The notes beneath the pieces were generated by a model, which saw nothing but the letters and a program-made list of their open reading frames with translations, searched no databases and was not told the DNA's origin. From contig JABHYO010000096.1 in NCBI GenBank assembly GCA_018656865.1, positions 1 through 49,069 on the forward strand: a DNA stretch of 49,069 bases, read 5' to 3'. Shown one piece after another: positions 34,310 to 42,258 of this stretch (positions are counted from its first letter, which is position 1; every line of letters starts with the position of its first letter). A program made the position numbers and the translations under genes. Source of the stretch: Gammaproteobacteria bacterium. GTDB taxonomy: Bacteria; Pseudomonadota; Gammaproteobacteria; Pseudomonadales; Azotimanducaceae.

Positions 34310-34931
34310 TGGTAATGCCTTCAATTTTTTGTATTTGTGAAAGAAACTCGCTGTTGCTCATATGAATAGGAACGGCAACCTCCACCAAATAGTTCCCATT
34401 GCTGTCGGGTCCACTGACGATACTCGAATTGGTATCAATAAGAGCCTTCCGCATCGTCGCCGCCGGGATAGGACTGACAAAACCCAATTCCATTCGATGA
34501 ATAGCGCCCATATTTGTCTGATTTGTACTGAGGGTCTGATATTCATCCCGCTGAACATTCTGAGCAGTCAGCCAGACGACACCGGTCAGCACCCCAATGG
34601 CAACCGAGGCCGCAATACTCAAGGGAAAAAGCCTGCTGCGCCGCTTCAATTGATCAACGTCCCGCGTGCTCTCTTTATTCTTCTCGGCAACTTCCACTCG
34701 CTGCATGACGCGTCGAAAAGACATTTTATAATCGGCTGCGGATGCATCGTTTTCCTGAACAATCTGATGTAATCGATAAAGCCGATCACGCTCAGCCTGA
34801 CACTTCTCGCAGGCGGCCAGGTGCTTTAGCACCAGTTCCGCGTCTTTACCTTCGAGCGTTTCGTTAACATACCAGGGCAACAACTCCTGTGTTTGCTCAT
34901 GTTCTCTTAAATTTTTTCTATCCAATGTCAC
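34287..34931 (-). CDS. Membrane anti-sigma factor (zf-HC2) with propeptide-like C-terminal domain
   Basis: A 214-residue single-pass protein. The cytoplasmic zinc-finger anti-sigma domain contains His37-x3-Cys41-x2-Cys44 (HLAACEKC). One transmembrane segment spans about 102-122. The periplasmic part (146-214) reads as a beta-alpha-beta-beta-alpha-beta module (RMELGFVSP, ATMRKALIDTN, SSIVSGPDSNGNYLVEVAV, FLSQIQKIEGITSVRFVEN) resembling the N-terminal prodomain of subtilases. Its start overlaps the sigma gene stop by four bases (ATGA) and its end overlaps the subtilase start. It most likely holds the sigma factor at the membrane until a periplasmic signal or cleavage releases it. Confidence 0.9.
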   Translation of the reverse strand: MTLDRKNLREHEQTQELLPWYVNETLEGKDAELVLKHLAACEKCQAERDRLYRLHQIVQENDASAADYKMSFRRVMQRVEVAEKNKESTRDVDQLKRRSRLFPLSIAASVAIGVLTGVVWLTAQNVQRDEYQTLSTNQTNMGAIHRMELGFVSPIPAATMRKALIDTNSSIVSGPDSNGNYLVEVAVPIHMSNSEFLSQIQKIEGITSVRFVEN

Positions 34932-35569
34932 TGTTCCAAATCCCCTTTCTCACTCTGCAACAGTTTCCCCATGGTGTCAGACACCTGATTCCCCACTTCC
35001 AGTAGTGGCAACAACTTCGCTAATCGACGACGGGCATGGAACATCCGGGTCTTTACCGTATTGACCGGGCACTGCATGATCTCGGCAATCTCCTTATATG
35101 AGTGACCTGAAAAATAGGTCAGCTCCACAACGGATCGTTGATCGGCAGATATTCGGTCAAGACCGTTGATCAGCCATTCCTCCAGACCGACCTTGTGAAT
35201 CAGGTCATGGCTATCCGGAATTGGATCGTTGTCCTGCAGATCATCTGCATGTTGCTCCGGCATGGTCTTGAGCTTATCAAGTGCCTTTATTCCCTTCAGG
35301 TAGGAAATCCCGGTAATCCATGTGGATACCTTTGATCTGCCCTGAAAACTATCCGCTTTCTCCCAGACGACGAAGAGCGTATCCGATACAACTTCCTCGA
35401 CCATATCCGGACGACGCATCATCCTGGACAGATATCGGGTGAGCCGCGGATAGAACTTCCTGTATATCTTTTCGAAGGCTATCTTATCCTTGGCTGCAAT
35501 CCGCTGAAGCAGTTTCAGATCTTCTTCATCTTCACTACCGCGCTTGGTCGTCAACTGGTGAATTGACAT
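34928..35569 (-). CDS. ECF-type sigma factor
   Basis: A 213-residue sigma-70-family protein with only regions 2 and 4. Region 2 runs about 26-95 (AFEKIYRKFYPRLTRYL, DMVEEVVSDTLFVVWEKA, STWITGISY). Region 4 runs about 130-190 (LDRISADQRSVVELTY, GHSYKEIAEIMQCPVNTVKTRMFHARRRL). A slightly long C-terminal tail (VGNQVSDTMGKLLQSEKGDLEQ, read in parts) follows. It is translationally coupled to its anti-sigma factor. The target promoter cannot be deduced here; a TATAAT-type hexamer upstream suggests housekeeping transcription of the operon. AAGGG lies 10 bases before ATG. Confidence 0.94.
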   Translation of the reverse strand: MSIHQLTTKRGSEDEEDLKLLQRIAAKDKIAFEKIYRKFYPRLTRYLSRMMRRPDMVEEVVSDTLFVVWEKADSFQGRSKVSTWITGISYLKGIKALDKLKTMPEQHADDLQDNDPIPDSHDLIHKVGLEEWLINGLDRISADQRSVVELTYFSGHSYKEIAEIMQCPVNTVKTRMFHARRRLAKLLPLLEVGNQVSDTMGKLLQSEKGDLEQ

Positions 35570-35635
35570 CTAGGAGTTTCCCTTAGTCACATCATCTCTA
35601 TCGAAACTAGGTCCGCAGACAAGGACAAATGGTTC

Positions 35636-35641
35636 ATTATA
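35636..35641 (-). promoter_or_regulatory. Candidate -10 box of the sigma/anti-sigma/subtilase operon
   Basis: On the minus strand TATAAT lies 66 bases before the sigma-factor ATG. At 17-base spacing the upstream hexamer is GTCACT (35664-35659), which matches TTGACA at three of six positions. The divergent Sel1-SPOR gene begins 77 bases away, so this 149-base gap holds promoters for both directions. Confidence 0.4.
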
Positions 35642-35718
35642 CGCTCCGGACTCATGTTAGTGACTGATTTTCAAGGTATTATTCACTCGCCTTGTCGCAC
35701 CGCGAGCCATGATAGGAT

Positions 35719-36519
35719 ATGCCAAATTCTACTGCGGCATACGTTTATATGCGGGCAAAGATCATCAGTCTGGCGCTTGCGGTCGGGCTATCCCTTACTG
35801 TTCGCGCTGATTTCGAGTCGGCATCCAATGCCTATAAGAACAGGAACTATACTGCCGCTTTCGATGAGTTTTCTGAAATGGCCGAAGCTGGGGATCCCCG
35901 GGCACAAACTGTGCTGGCCATCATGTACAAGTACGGCGAAAGTGTTCCTACGGATCTCACCATCGCCTACAACTGGTACATGAAGGCTGCAGTCCAGGGC
36001 TACCCCCCTGCACAATTTAATATTGGCAGAATGCTGATTGAAGGCTCCGGCGTCGAAGAAAATCGAGAGCAGGCATTGCTCTGGCTTAATCGCGCTGCGG
36101 ACGCAGGCTACGAAAGGGCCAAAGAAAACCTGGCTGAACTCAAAGGCAGCACACTGCGGGTACATGATGAAGAACCGGTCGCATGGTCGCAAAATTGGAA
36201 TCTACGTCTGCCAAATGAGATCAGAGAGGAAAAAGAACCTGATGTCATCGATTCCACTCTTCGCGTCTACCGTGTACAGATTGGCGCCATGAGTACTCTC
36301 GCCAGTGCCGAACGGCTTTGGCAGCAGCTCTACGTCAATAATGAGGACCTGTTTGCGAACCTTCAGCCCATTTTCCGGCAGGGTTTGTCAGCAGAGCGGC
36401 AGGTCTTTCGCGTGCAGTTGGGACCATTCGAACTCAAATCCGAAGCGAACAGTTTCTGCCAGGCTTACGAGCAGCATTTTTCCCGGGGTGCAGGTTGCCT
36501 TGTGCTGTTGACTAACTAG
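35719..36519 (+). CDS. Sel1-repeat and SPOR-domain periplasmic protein
   Basis: A 266-residue secreted protein. The signal peptide is clearest from an internal ATG at 35749 (MRAKIISLALAVGLSLTVRA), so the start may be there rather than at 35719. About three Sel1/TPR-like repeats follow (AAFDEFSEMAEAGDPRAQ, YNWYMKAAVQGYPPAQFNIG, LLWLNRAADAGYERAKENLA). A C-terminal SPOR domain (about 190-265, VYRVQIGAMSTLASAERLW to FRVQLGPFELKSEANSFC) binds denuded glycan strands at division sites. It is inferred to be a septum- or peptidoglycan-associated scaffold. It is divergent from the sigma operon and followed 13 bases later by the DUF3667 gene. Confidence 0.9.
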   Translation: MPNSTAAYVYMRAKIISLALAVGLSLTVRADFESASNAYKNRNYTAAFDEFSEMAEAGDPRAQTVLAIMYKYGESVPTDLTIAYNWYMKAAVQGYPPAQFNIGRMLIEGSGVEENREQALLWLNRAADAGYERAKENLAELKGSTLRVHDEEPVAWSQNWNLRLPNEIREEKEPDVIDSTLRVYRVQIGAMSTLASAERLWQQLYVNNEDLFANLQPIFRQGLSAERQVFRVQLGPFELKSEANSFCQAYEQHFSRGAGCLVLLTN

Positions 36520-36532
36520 TTTCCGACCAACA

Positions 36533-37432
36533 ATGATTCCTTCAACAAAAGTTGCACTCTGTCCCAATTGCGATACGGAAATAACCGGACCATTTTGTGC
36601 AACCTGCGGTCAGGAACAAAAAGAACTGAAGAAGTTCTTCTGGACGTTGCTGGCAGATGCATTCGACAACGTATTCAGGCTGGATTCCCGTGCCGCCCGG
36701 TCCATTTTCGCCGCGATATTCCTACCTGGATATCTAACGACGGAGTACTTCGCAGGTCGGCGTGCCCGGTATGTGCCGCCCATCCGGCTATATCTGGTCA
36801 TCAGTTTCCTCTTCTTTTTTATTCTTCCACTCGTGACTGAAGTGGTAGTCGACGGTCGGAATACCGTGATCGTAACTGAAGGTGAGTCGGAATCAGATTG
36901 GCGTGAAGAGCTGAACACGGAGTCGTTCGAAATAGATCTGCCCTGGATGACAGCCGAGGAAAACCAGGCTCTTGCTCAGAAGCTAAAAAAGCGCATTGGT
37001 GAAAGTATTCAAAAATTGGACGAAAACCCGGGCGAACTCTATTCCGAATTCATGGATCTGATTTCGGTGACCATGTTTTTCCTGTTGCCTGTGTTCGCGG
37101 TACTCCTCAAGATCTTTTATCTGGGCCACCGTATTTACTATGCCGAACACCTGCTGCTGGCCGTCCACAACCACTGCTTTCTCTATCTGGCGTTATTGTT
37201 TTTGAGCCTTCTGGAGCATGCAGTGAGCACGTCAATGACTGCGGTGGCCGCACCGGTGTTCACCGCCATCAACATCTGGATACCCATCTACATCTATCTC
37301 AGCATGCTTCGCGTCTATCAACAGGGCTACTTCGTCACACTGCTAAAATTCTCGTTTCTGGCCCTGTCGTACTGGATTCTTGCTCTAATGGGATTTATCG
37401 CCGCTATTACTTTCAACGTGATGGTGCTTTGA
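36533..37432 (+). CDS. DUF3667-like membrane protein with N-terminal zinc ribbon
   Basis: A 299-residue integral membrane protein. The N-terminus has a two-CxxC zinc ribbon (CPNCDTEITGPFCATCGQ, Cys10/13 and Cys22/25) typical of DUF3667. A conserved cytoplasmic helix (WTLLADAFDNVFRLDSR) and the FLPGYLTTEYFAGRRARYVPP block precede about five transmembrane segments (near 88-105, 180-200, 215-235, 240-262, 270-295). A soluble loop of ~75 residues (105-180) separates the first two. No function is established for the family to my knowledge. It is followed 9 bases later by the VanY-like gene. Confidence 0.85.
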   Translation: MIPSTKVALCPNCDTEITGPFCATCGQEQKELKKFFWTLLADAFDNVFRLDSRAARSIFAAIFLPGYLTTEYFAGRRARYVPPIRLYLVISFLFFFILPLVTEVVVDGRNTVIVTEGESESDWREELNTESFEIDLPWMTAEENQALAQKLKKRIGESIQKLDENPGELYSEFMDLISVTMFFLLPVFAVLLKIFYLGHRIYYAEHLLLAVHNHCFLYLALLFLSLLEHAVSTSMTAVAAPVFTAINIWIPIYIYLSMLRVYQQGYFVTLLKFSFLALSYWILALMGFIAAITFNVMVL

Positions 37433-37441
37433 AGGGCCGAT

Positions 37442-37954
37442 ATGAAAGATCTCGACAATACATTGCAGGAACTGGGAATCACCATGGAAATGGTGAAATC
37501 CTGCAGGATGCCAGTCTGCGACGAAGCCAGTATTCTTGTCGATGCCGGAGAAGACATGTTCGGTCGGCCCCAGAAAATGACAGTCTCGACCTGCAAATCA
37601 TGGCAGGAGATGCGACAGGCCGCTGCCGCCGATGGAGTGGAACTGAAATTAGTTTCGGCTTTTCGCTCTATCGATTACCAGTGTGATGTAATCCGCGGCA
37701 AGCTGGATGAAGGTAGAACCATCGAAGATATTCTGAGTGTCAATGCCATCCCGGGCCACAGCGAGCATCACACGGGCCGCGCCCTTGATCTGCATACAGG
37801 CAACGGGAATCCGCTTGCAGAAGATTTCGATCAGACTGATGCTTTCAACTGGCTGATCAGCAACGCAAACAAATTCCGTTTTCAGATGAGTTATCCCAGG
37901 AACAACGCTGAAGGGATTACCTACGAACCCTGGCACTGGTGCTGCCACGCCTGA
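37442..37954 (+). CDS. VanY/M15-type carboxypeptidase-like protein without signal peptide
   Basis: A 170-residue zinc peptidase of the D-alanyl-D-alanine carboxypeptidase (M15/VanY) type. Seen: VSAFRSIDYQ (71-80), the zinc motif S-x-H-x6-D in PGHSEHHTGRALDL (His109, Asp116), and EPWHW near the end (Glu162 catalytic, His165 ligand). All zinc ligands are present. No signal peptide or membrane segment is visible, although the usual substrates are periplasmic; six cysteines, two at the very end (WCCHA), are also unusual for a secreted enzyme. It could trim recycled peptides in the cytoplasm or be exported by an unseen route. Confidence 0.88.
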   Translation: MKDLDNTLQELGITMEMVKSCRMPVCDEASILVDAGEDMFGRPQKMTVSTCKSWQEMRQAAAADGVELKLVSAFRSIDYQCDVIRGKLDEGRTIEDILSVNAIPGHSEHHTGRALDLHTGNGNPLAEDFDQTDAFNWLISNANKFRFQMSYPRNNAEGITYEPWHWCCHA

Positions 37955-38006
37955 GAATAGCTCCCGTGATTTTCAATTTCGTGTTCACTAAAAAATTTGA
38001 AAACTG

Positions 38007-38795
38007 CTAGGAGTATTTCTTCATCTTCTCGGCTATCAACTGTTTCTGTTCAGCGGTGAGGGTTTTTGTAACCGCTTTCTTTTCGCGGGCAAACACATAC
38101 TTCTCGCGCACCACTTGTTTTGCTCCAAAGTCCTGCGAGCGCAGATAGGTCCATGCCTCATCAATCATTTTCGGATTGCCGCAAAGCAGGCAGTAGTCAT
38201 CTGAAGCATTTACGTCCATAGCTTCGAGCTGTGCATTCACATAGCCATCGTATTCATGGGATGCCACCGCTGCTTCCCTGGACAGGCAAAGCCTGAGTTC
38301 AAACCAGGGATGCTTTCGGGCGTATTCAAGCAGCAGGTCACCATAAATAAATTCCGATCTATCTCGGATGCCAAGCAGGAGAACGACATTGCTGTAATCC
38401 CGGGACTCCAGGTCACGTAGAATCGGTATATAGGGTGCAAGGCCAACACTGGTTGCCACCATGACAAGACGTCCTGGCGTATGCTCCGGCAGCACCAATC
38501 GCCCAAAGGGACCGGTGACAGTAGCTTCAAGTCCTTCTATATTTTCACTAAAGAGTAACGCCGTCGCTCTGCCACCCTTTACTTTTGAAATCACAAGATC
38601 GAGCTCAGCACCGAAAAGCTGATCGTAATTACAAAGACTGTAGCTGCGCTCGAATGCACCATCCTTATCCATGAATTCAAAACGAAAGAACTGACCAGGA
38701 CGGTAGTGAGTGGTTTCTCCGTCGGCCCTGACAAATCGAAAATCGCGTGTGCTTGCGCTCAATTCTCTGACGCGTTCAAGTCGTGCGGAAAACAT
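38007..38795 (-). CDS. Ferredoxin-NADP+ reductase-like flavoprotein
   Basis: A 262-residue FAD enzyme moving electrons between NADPH and ferredoxin/flavodoxin. I start at ATG 38793-38795 with AGGGT upstream; GTG 38801 adds two residues. Seen: the FAD-binding motif RSYSLCN near 51-57, GPFGRLVLPE, the NADP-binding ATSVGLAPYIPILRDL near 114-129, and the end-region GNPKMIDEAWTYLR. The C-terminus is longer than in E. coli Fpr, adding a Lys-rich tail (KTLTAEQKQLIAEKMKKYS) after the position where the last aromatic residue normally stacks on FAD, so cofactor specificity may differ. Confidence 0.9.
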   Translation of the reverse strand: MFSARLERVRELSASTRDFRFVRADGETTHYRPGQFFRFEFMDKDGAFERSYSLCNYDQLFGAELDLVISKVKGGRATALLFSENIEGLEATVTGPFGRLVLPEHTPGRLVMVATSVGLAPYIPILRDLESRDYSNVVLLLGIRDRSEFIYGDLLLEYARKHPWFELRLCLSREAAVASHEYDGYVNAQLEAMDVNASDDYCLLCGNPKMIDEAWTYLRSQDFGAKQVVREKYVFAREKKAVTKTLTAEQKQLIAEKMKKYS

Positions 38796-38908
38796 GTACA
38801 CCCTGAATCCAAACCCAGGAATGATAGTATCACTCTTTCATTGCGGCATGAGGGAGCCATTGGATACACAGGGTCACTGTCCGCCTGGGTTCAGGACGGT
38901 TGATCGAC

Positions 38909-38940
38909 AGCCTGTATCAGTGTTTGTGAGCCTGTATCAG
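38909..38940 (+). repeat. Two 12-base direct repeats in phase, 20 bases apart
   Basis: AGCCTGTATCAG occurs at 38909-38920 and 38929-38940, separated by TGTTTGTG. The 20-base period is close to two helical turns. They lie upstream of a 36-codon open frame and between divergent reading directions, so a regulator-binding site is possible. Confidence 0.4.
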
Positions 38941-38957
38941 GGCTTTAAGAATCAGAT

Positions 38958-39068
38958 ATGACAAAACAACTGCTAGCTGAATTTATCGGAGCCCAGATCA
39001 CGGGAGCCATTCTTGCGACCGTAATCATGGGCTATTTATCGACAGAAGATAGTAAAACGCTAGGCTGA
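38958..39068 (+). CDS. Possible 36-residue single-helix membrane protein
   Basis: ATG 38958 opens a 36-codon frame ending at TGA 39066-39068. The product has a short amphipathic start (MTKQLLAEFIG), one hydrophobic helix (about 10-27, ending ATVIMGYLS) and a charged tail (STEDSKTLG), a layout common for small membrane proteins. Its last 9 bases overlap the convergent mscS gene. The Shine-Dalgarno is weak (AAGAATC) and nothing else confirms expression. I do not recognise the sequence. Confidence 0.35.
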   Translation: MTKQLLAEFIGAQITGAILATVIMGYLSTEDSKTLG

Positions 39069-39890
39069 CTGCTGGTACAGATGCACATCCGTTTGTGGAT
39101 AGGGAATGCTGATACCGTTGTCATCGAACGCCTGCTTCGTGTTTTCCATGAGATCAAAGTACACGCCCCAGTAGTCAGCTGAGTTGACCCAGGACCGGGT
39201 GGTGATGTCGACCGTGGAGTCACCCAGGTTTGACACGACAATCAGCGCTTCAGGATCTTTCAGGATTCTGTCATCGGCTTCAATCAGCCCTTTCAGAATA
39301 TCCTTGGCCTTCTTCATGTCGTCGTCGTAACCAATACCGAACACAATGTCGACCCGTCTTGTTGCCTGTGTCGAAAAGTTCGTAATCGCGCCGTTCGAAA
39401 CGGTGCCGTTGGGAATGATGACGGTTTTATTGTCGCCCGTGGTCATTACGGTGTTGAAGATCTCAATGCTCTTAACACTGCCCAGGTACCCTGCGGCCTC
39501 AATAAAGTCACCAACCTTGTAGGGCCTGAAGATCAGTATCAGAACTCCCCCGGCGAAGTTAGCGAGTGTACCCTGCAGAGCCAGGCCAATGGCCAGACCC
39601 GCGGCGCCCAGAACGGCAATAAAGGAGGTGGTCTCAATACCGACCATTGAAGCGACAGAAATCAGTAGCAGCGCCTTCAGACCTATGCTGATCAGTGAAT
39701 TGAAGAAGCGACGCAATGTCGTTTCCATACCGCTTCGCTCAAAACCCTTATCAAGCGCCCTGCTGAATGCACCGATAATCCAGAGACCAATGACTAATGT
39801 GGCTATGGCCAGGACAAGTTGTGGGCCATATAGCATGGCTAGCTCGATGCCCAGATCCATATACTTGTTTACTTGTTCTACTTCGTTCAT
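39060..39890 (-). CDS. mscS: Small-conductance mechanosensitive channel, MscS family
   Basis: This channel opens under membrane tension to release solutes on osmotic downshock. It has 276 residues, close to E. coli MscS (286). There are three transmembrane helices (about 22-45, 60-80, 90-115), the pore helix GAAGLAIGLALQGTLANFAGG (read near 96-116), the hinge block PYKVGDFIEAAGYLGSV, and VIIPNGTVSNGAITNFS from the beta domain. A C-terminal alpha/beta domain ends in YPQTDVHLYQQSA. It appears to be a single-gene transcript. The 243 bases upstream to 40133 hold no recognisable gene. Confidence 0.96.
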   Translation of the reverse strand: MNEVEQVNKYMDLGIELAMLYGPQLVLAIATLVIGLWIIGAFSRALDKGFERSGMETTLRRFFNSLISIGLKALLLISVASMVGIETTSFIAVLGAAGLAIGLALQGTLANFAGGVLILIFRPYKVGDFIEAAGYLGSVKSIEIFNTVMTTGDNKTVIIPNGTVSNGAITNFSTQATRRVDIVFGIGYDDDMKKAKDILKGLIEADDRILKDPEALIVVSNLGDSTVDITTRSWVNSADYWGVYFDLMENTKQAFDDNGISIPYPQTDVHLYQQSA

Positions 39891-40133
39891 GAATTGTTCC
39901 TTCTCTCGTGGGTCCGACCATTATAAAGTGGGATTGACCGGATTGTGTGAGCAGCATGTAACGATGAAGCGAGTTAAATTTGCGATAGTCCACAAGATAG
40001 CCCACAAATAGAGCCTTTCAAGGAATCACCCTTTATGGCACCATTCCGCGTGTTTTACCGCTCAGTGCAGGCAATACCTACCCGGTCATCCCTGTAAGAA
40101 GAGAAGCCAAAAGCTTCCGGACAAACAACCCCG
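39891..40133. other. Gap between mscS and yejB with no recognised feature
   Basis: These 243 bases separate the divergent mscS and yejB genes and must contain promoters for both. I found no convincing -35/-10 pair, FNR-type box, hairpin or small ORF. An AAGAAGAGAAG purine stretch lies about 35-45 bases before yejB, too far to be its Shine-Dalgarno. Confidence 0.3.
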
Positions 40134-41156
40134 ATGCGCGACTACTTTATAAGACGTTTTCTGCTTATACCCCCGACTCTGCTGGGCGTCACCATCATTG
40201 TGTTCGCCATCACCCGACTGGTACCTGGTGGCCCCCTCGAGCGGGCTATCATGGAATCACAGCAATTCAATGCGTCATCAGGCGTCAGCACTCAAGTCGC
40301 TGGTGCCGATATGGCGCTGTCCGAAGCCCAGCTAAATAAGCTGAAAGAATACTACGGCTTCGACAAGCCGATACTGGTCAGCTACGTCGAGTGGCTGGGC
40401 AAGGTAGTTCAGGGAGATCTGGGTAACAGCTACCGGTACAACGAACCGGTCTGGGATGTTATCAGCGACCGCTTTCCGGTCTCGATGTACTATGGCATCG
40501 TCACGCTGATATTAACCTACATTGTCTGTATCCCTCTCGGGGTACTAAAGGCCATTAAACATCGCACCATCGTCGACAATGTCAGTTCTATTCTGATCTT
40601 CGTCGGCTACGCGATTCCGGGTTATGCCCTCGGGTCACTACTGCTGCTGTTTTTTTCCGTTCGTCTGGAATGGTTCCCCATGGGGGGCTTTGTCAGCTTC
40701 TCCTTTTACGAGATGTCTGCGTGGGGCAAGTTTGTCGATCTGGTCAATCACTCTGTGTTACCGCTCATTTGCTATCTCGTCGGTAGTTTTGCACTCGTCA
40801 CACTACTGCTAAAAAACCATCTTATGGACAATCTGGCTTCTGACTATATTCGCACTGCCATTGCCAAGGGGGTCTCATTTCGCAAAGCAGTAACCGGTCA
40901 TGCAATGCGCAATTCACTGATACCGATTGCGACCACCTTTGGCCAGAATATTGTCCTGCTGGTTTCAGGATCCTTCCTGATCGAATCGATCTTCGATATC
41001 GATGGCTTTGGTCTGCTCGGACTCACGGCTATCCTCGACCGGGATTACCCGGTGGTGATGGGGATCGTCCTGCTGGCGAGTTTCCTTTTACTGATCGGTA
41101 ATATCATTTCAGACATTCTGGTCGCCCTTGTAGACCCCCGCATCAGGTTTAACTAG
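40134..41156 (+). CDS. yejB: Peptide ABC importer permease (YejB-like)
   Basis: A 340-residue inner-membrane permease of the oligopeptide/microcin C importer group. The N-terminus MRDYFIRRFLLIPPTLLGV and an insert after the first helix (about 38-75, rich in Ser/Ala/Gln) are YejB-like. The EAA loop for ATPase docking is near 240-262 (DYIRTAIAKGVSFRKAVTGH). Six transmembrane helices are predicted. The remaining subunits follow directly, with 16 bases to the next permease. Known Yej systems import short peptides and microcin C; the native substrate here is unknown. Confidence 0.93.
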   Translation: MRDYFIRRFLLIPPTLLGVTIIVFAITRLVPGGPLERAIMESQQFNASSGVSTQVAGADMALSEAQLNKLKEYYGFDKPILVSYVEWLGKVVQGDLGNSYRYNEPVWDVISDRFPVSMYYGIVTLILTYIVCIPLGVLKAIKHRTIVDNVSSILIFVGYAIPGYALGSLLLLFFSVRLEWFPMGGFVSFSFYEMSAWGKFVDLVNHSVLPLICYLVGSFALVTLLLKNHLMDNLASDYIRTAIAKGVSFRKAVTGHAMRNSLIPIATTFGQNIVLLVSGSFLIESIFDIDGFGLLGLTAILDRDYPVVMGIVLLASFLLLIGNIISDILVALVDPRIRFN

Positions 41157-41172
41157 GGATCACCGGCAGAAA

Positions 41173-42240
41173 ATGTTCAGATTTAACCCCCAGACTATTA
41201 AAAAACTCAGACGTTTCCGGGAAATCAAACGCGGTTACTTCAGCTTCCTCTTTCTTGTCACTTTGTTAACGCTGCTCTCCCTTGGCGAACTCCTGGTGAA
41301 CAATCGGGCCTTGATGGTCAGTTACGAAGGCAGCCTGTACTTCCCAACTTACTCTGCCTATCACCCTGGCACAGATTTCGGTTTAGACTACGACTACGAG
41401 GTCAATTACCGCCATCTGCAGAAAAAATTCGAAGCGCAGGATGACGACAATTGGGTACTGATGCCGATCGTGCCCTACAGCGCCTTCGAAAACCACGCAC
41501 CCAATGCTGTCTTCAAACCTATGCCTCCGTCGGTCGAGGAACGGCATTTTCTAGGCACTGATTCAACCAGCCGCGACATTCTGGCAAGGTTATTTTACGG
41601 AACCCGCATTGCCCTTCTTTTTTCCATAGTATTCATGATCGCCGTCTACCTGATCGGCATCACCATTGGCTGTGCCATGGGTTACTTCGGTGGCCTGTTC
41701 GACCTCATGTTCCAGCGCTTTATAGAGGTCTGGTCGAACATTCCATTTTTGTACATGATTATCATTGTCTTCAGTGTGATACCGGCAACTTTTTCCATTC
41801 CTGCAAGAATCGGCATGTTGCTGATGGTGTTGGTGCTATTTTCCTGGACCAGCATGACCTACTACATGAGGACTGAAACCTACAAGGAAAAATCTCGGGA
41901 CTATGTTGCTGCTGCGAAAGTGCTGGGTGCATCGAATACACGAATCATCTTCAAACACATTCTGCCAAACGTATTGTCCACACTGGTAACGTTTATGCCG
42001 TTCGTTGTGATCTCTGCGATCACGTCAATCACGGCACTCGATTTTCTGGGTTTTGGATTGCCACCACCCACACCGAGCCTTGGTGAACTATTGAAGCAGG
42101 GAACCTCCACACTTCGAACCGCACCATGGATTGTTACATCTGCCTTCGGCACACTCGTCATTCTGCTAACCGTTGTCACATTTATCGGCGAAGCAGTCCG
42201 GGAGTCATTCGATCCCAAGAAATTCACGATCTACCGCTAA
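41173..42240 (+). CDS. yejE: Peptide ABC importer permease (YejE-like)
   Basis: The second permease, 355 residues. It has the YejE-type N-terminus (RFREIKRGYFSFLFL) and a large periplasmic loop of ~95 residues after helix 1 (SYEGSLYFPTY to FKPMPPSVEERHFLGTD), then HFLGTDSTSRDILARLFYG and five more helices. The EAA loop is near 245-265 (DYVAAAKVLGASNTRIIFKH). DFLGFGLPPPTPSLGELL near the end is conserved in Dpp/Opp-type permeases. It lies 18 bases before the binding-protein gene. Confidence 0.94.
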   Translation: MFRFNPQTIKKLRRFREIKRGYFSFLFLVTLLTLLSLGELLVNNRALMVSYEGSLYFPTYSAYHPGTDFGLDYDYEVNYRHLQKKFEAQDDDNWVLMPIVPYSAFENHAPNAVFKPMPPSVEERHFLGTDSTSRDILARLFYGTRIALLFSIVFMIAVYLIGITIGCAMGYFGGLFDLMFQRFIEVWSNIPFLYMIIIVFSVIPATFSIPARIGMLLMVLVLFSWTSMTYYMRTETYKEKSRDYVAAAKVLGASNTRIIFKHILPNVLSTLVTFMPFVVISAITSITALDFLGFGLPPPTPSLGELLKQGTSTLRTAPWIVTSAFGTLVILLTVVTFIGEAVRESFDPKKFTIYR

Positions 42241-42258
42241 CCATTGAGAGGGAGCTAC

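Noticed and set aside
37970..38003. AT-rich inverted repeat (TTTTCAA / TTGAAAA) between the VanY-like and ferredoxin reductase genes
   Set aside because: A weak A/T stem with a 20-base loop; position between convergent genes is suggestive but the structure is too weak to call a terminator.
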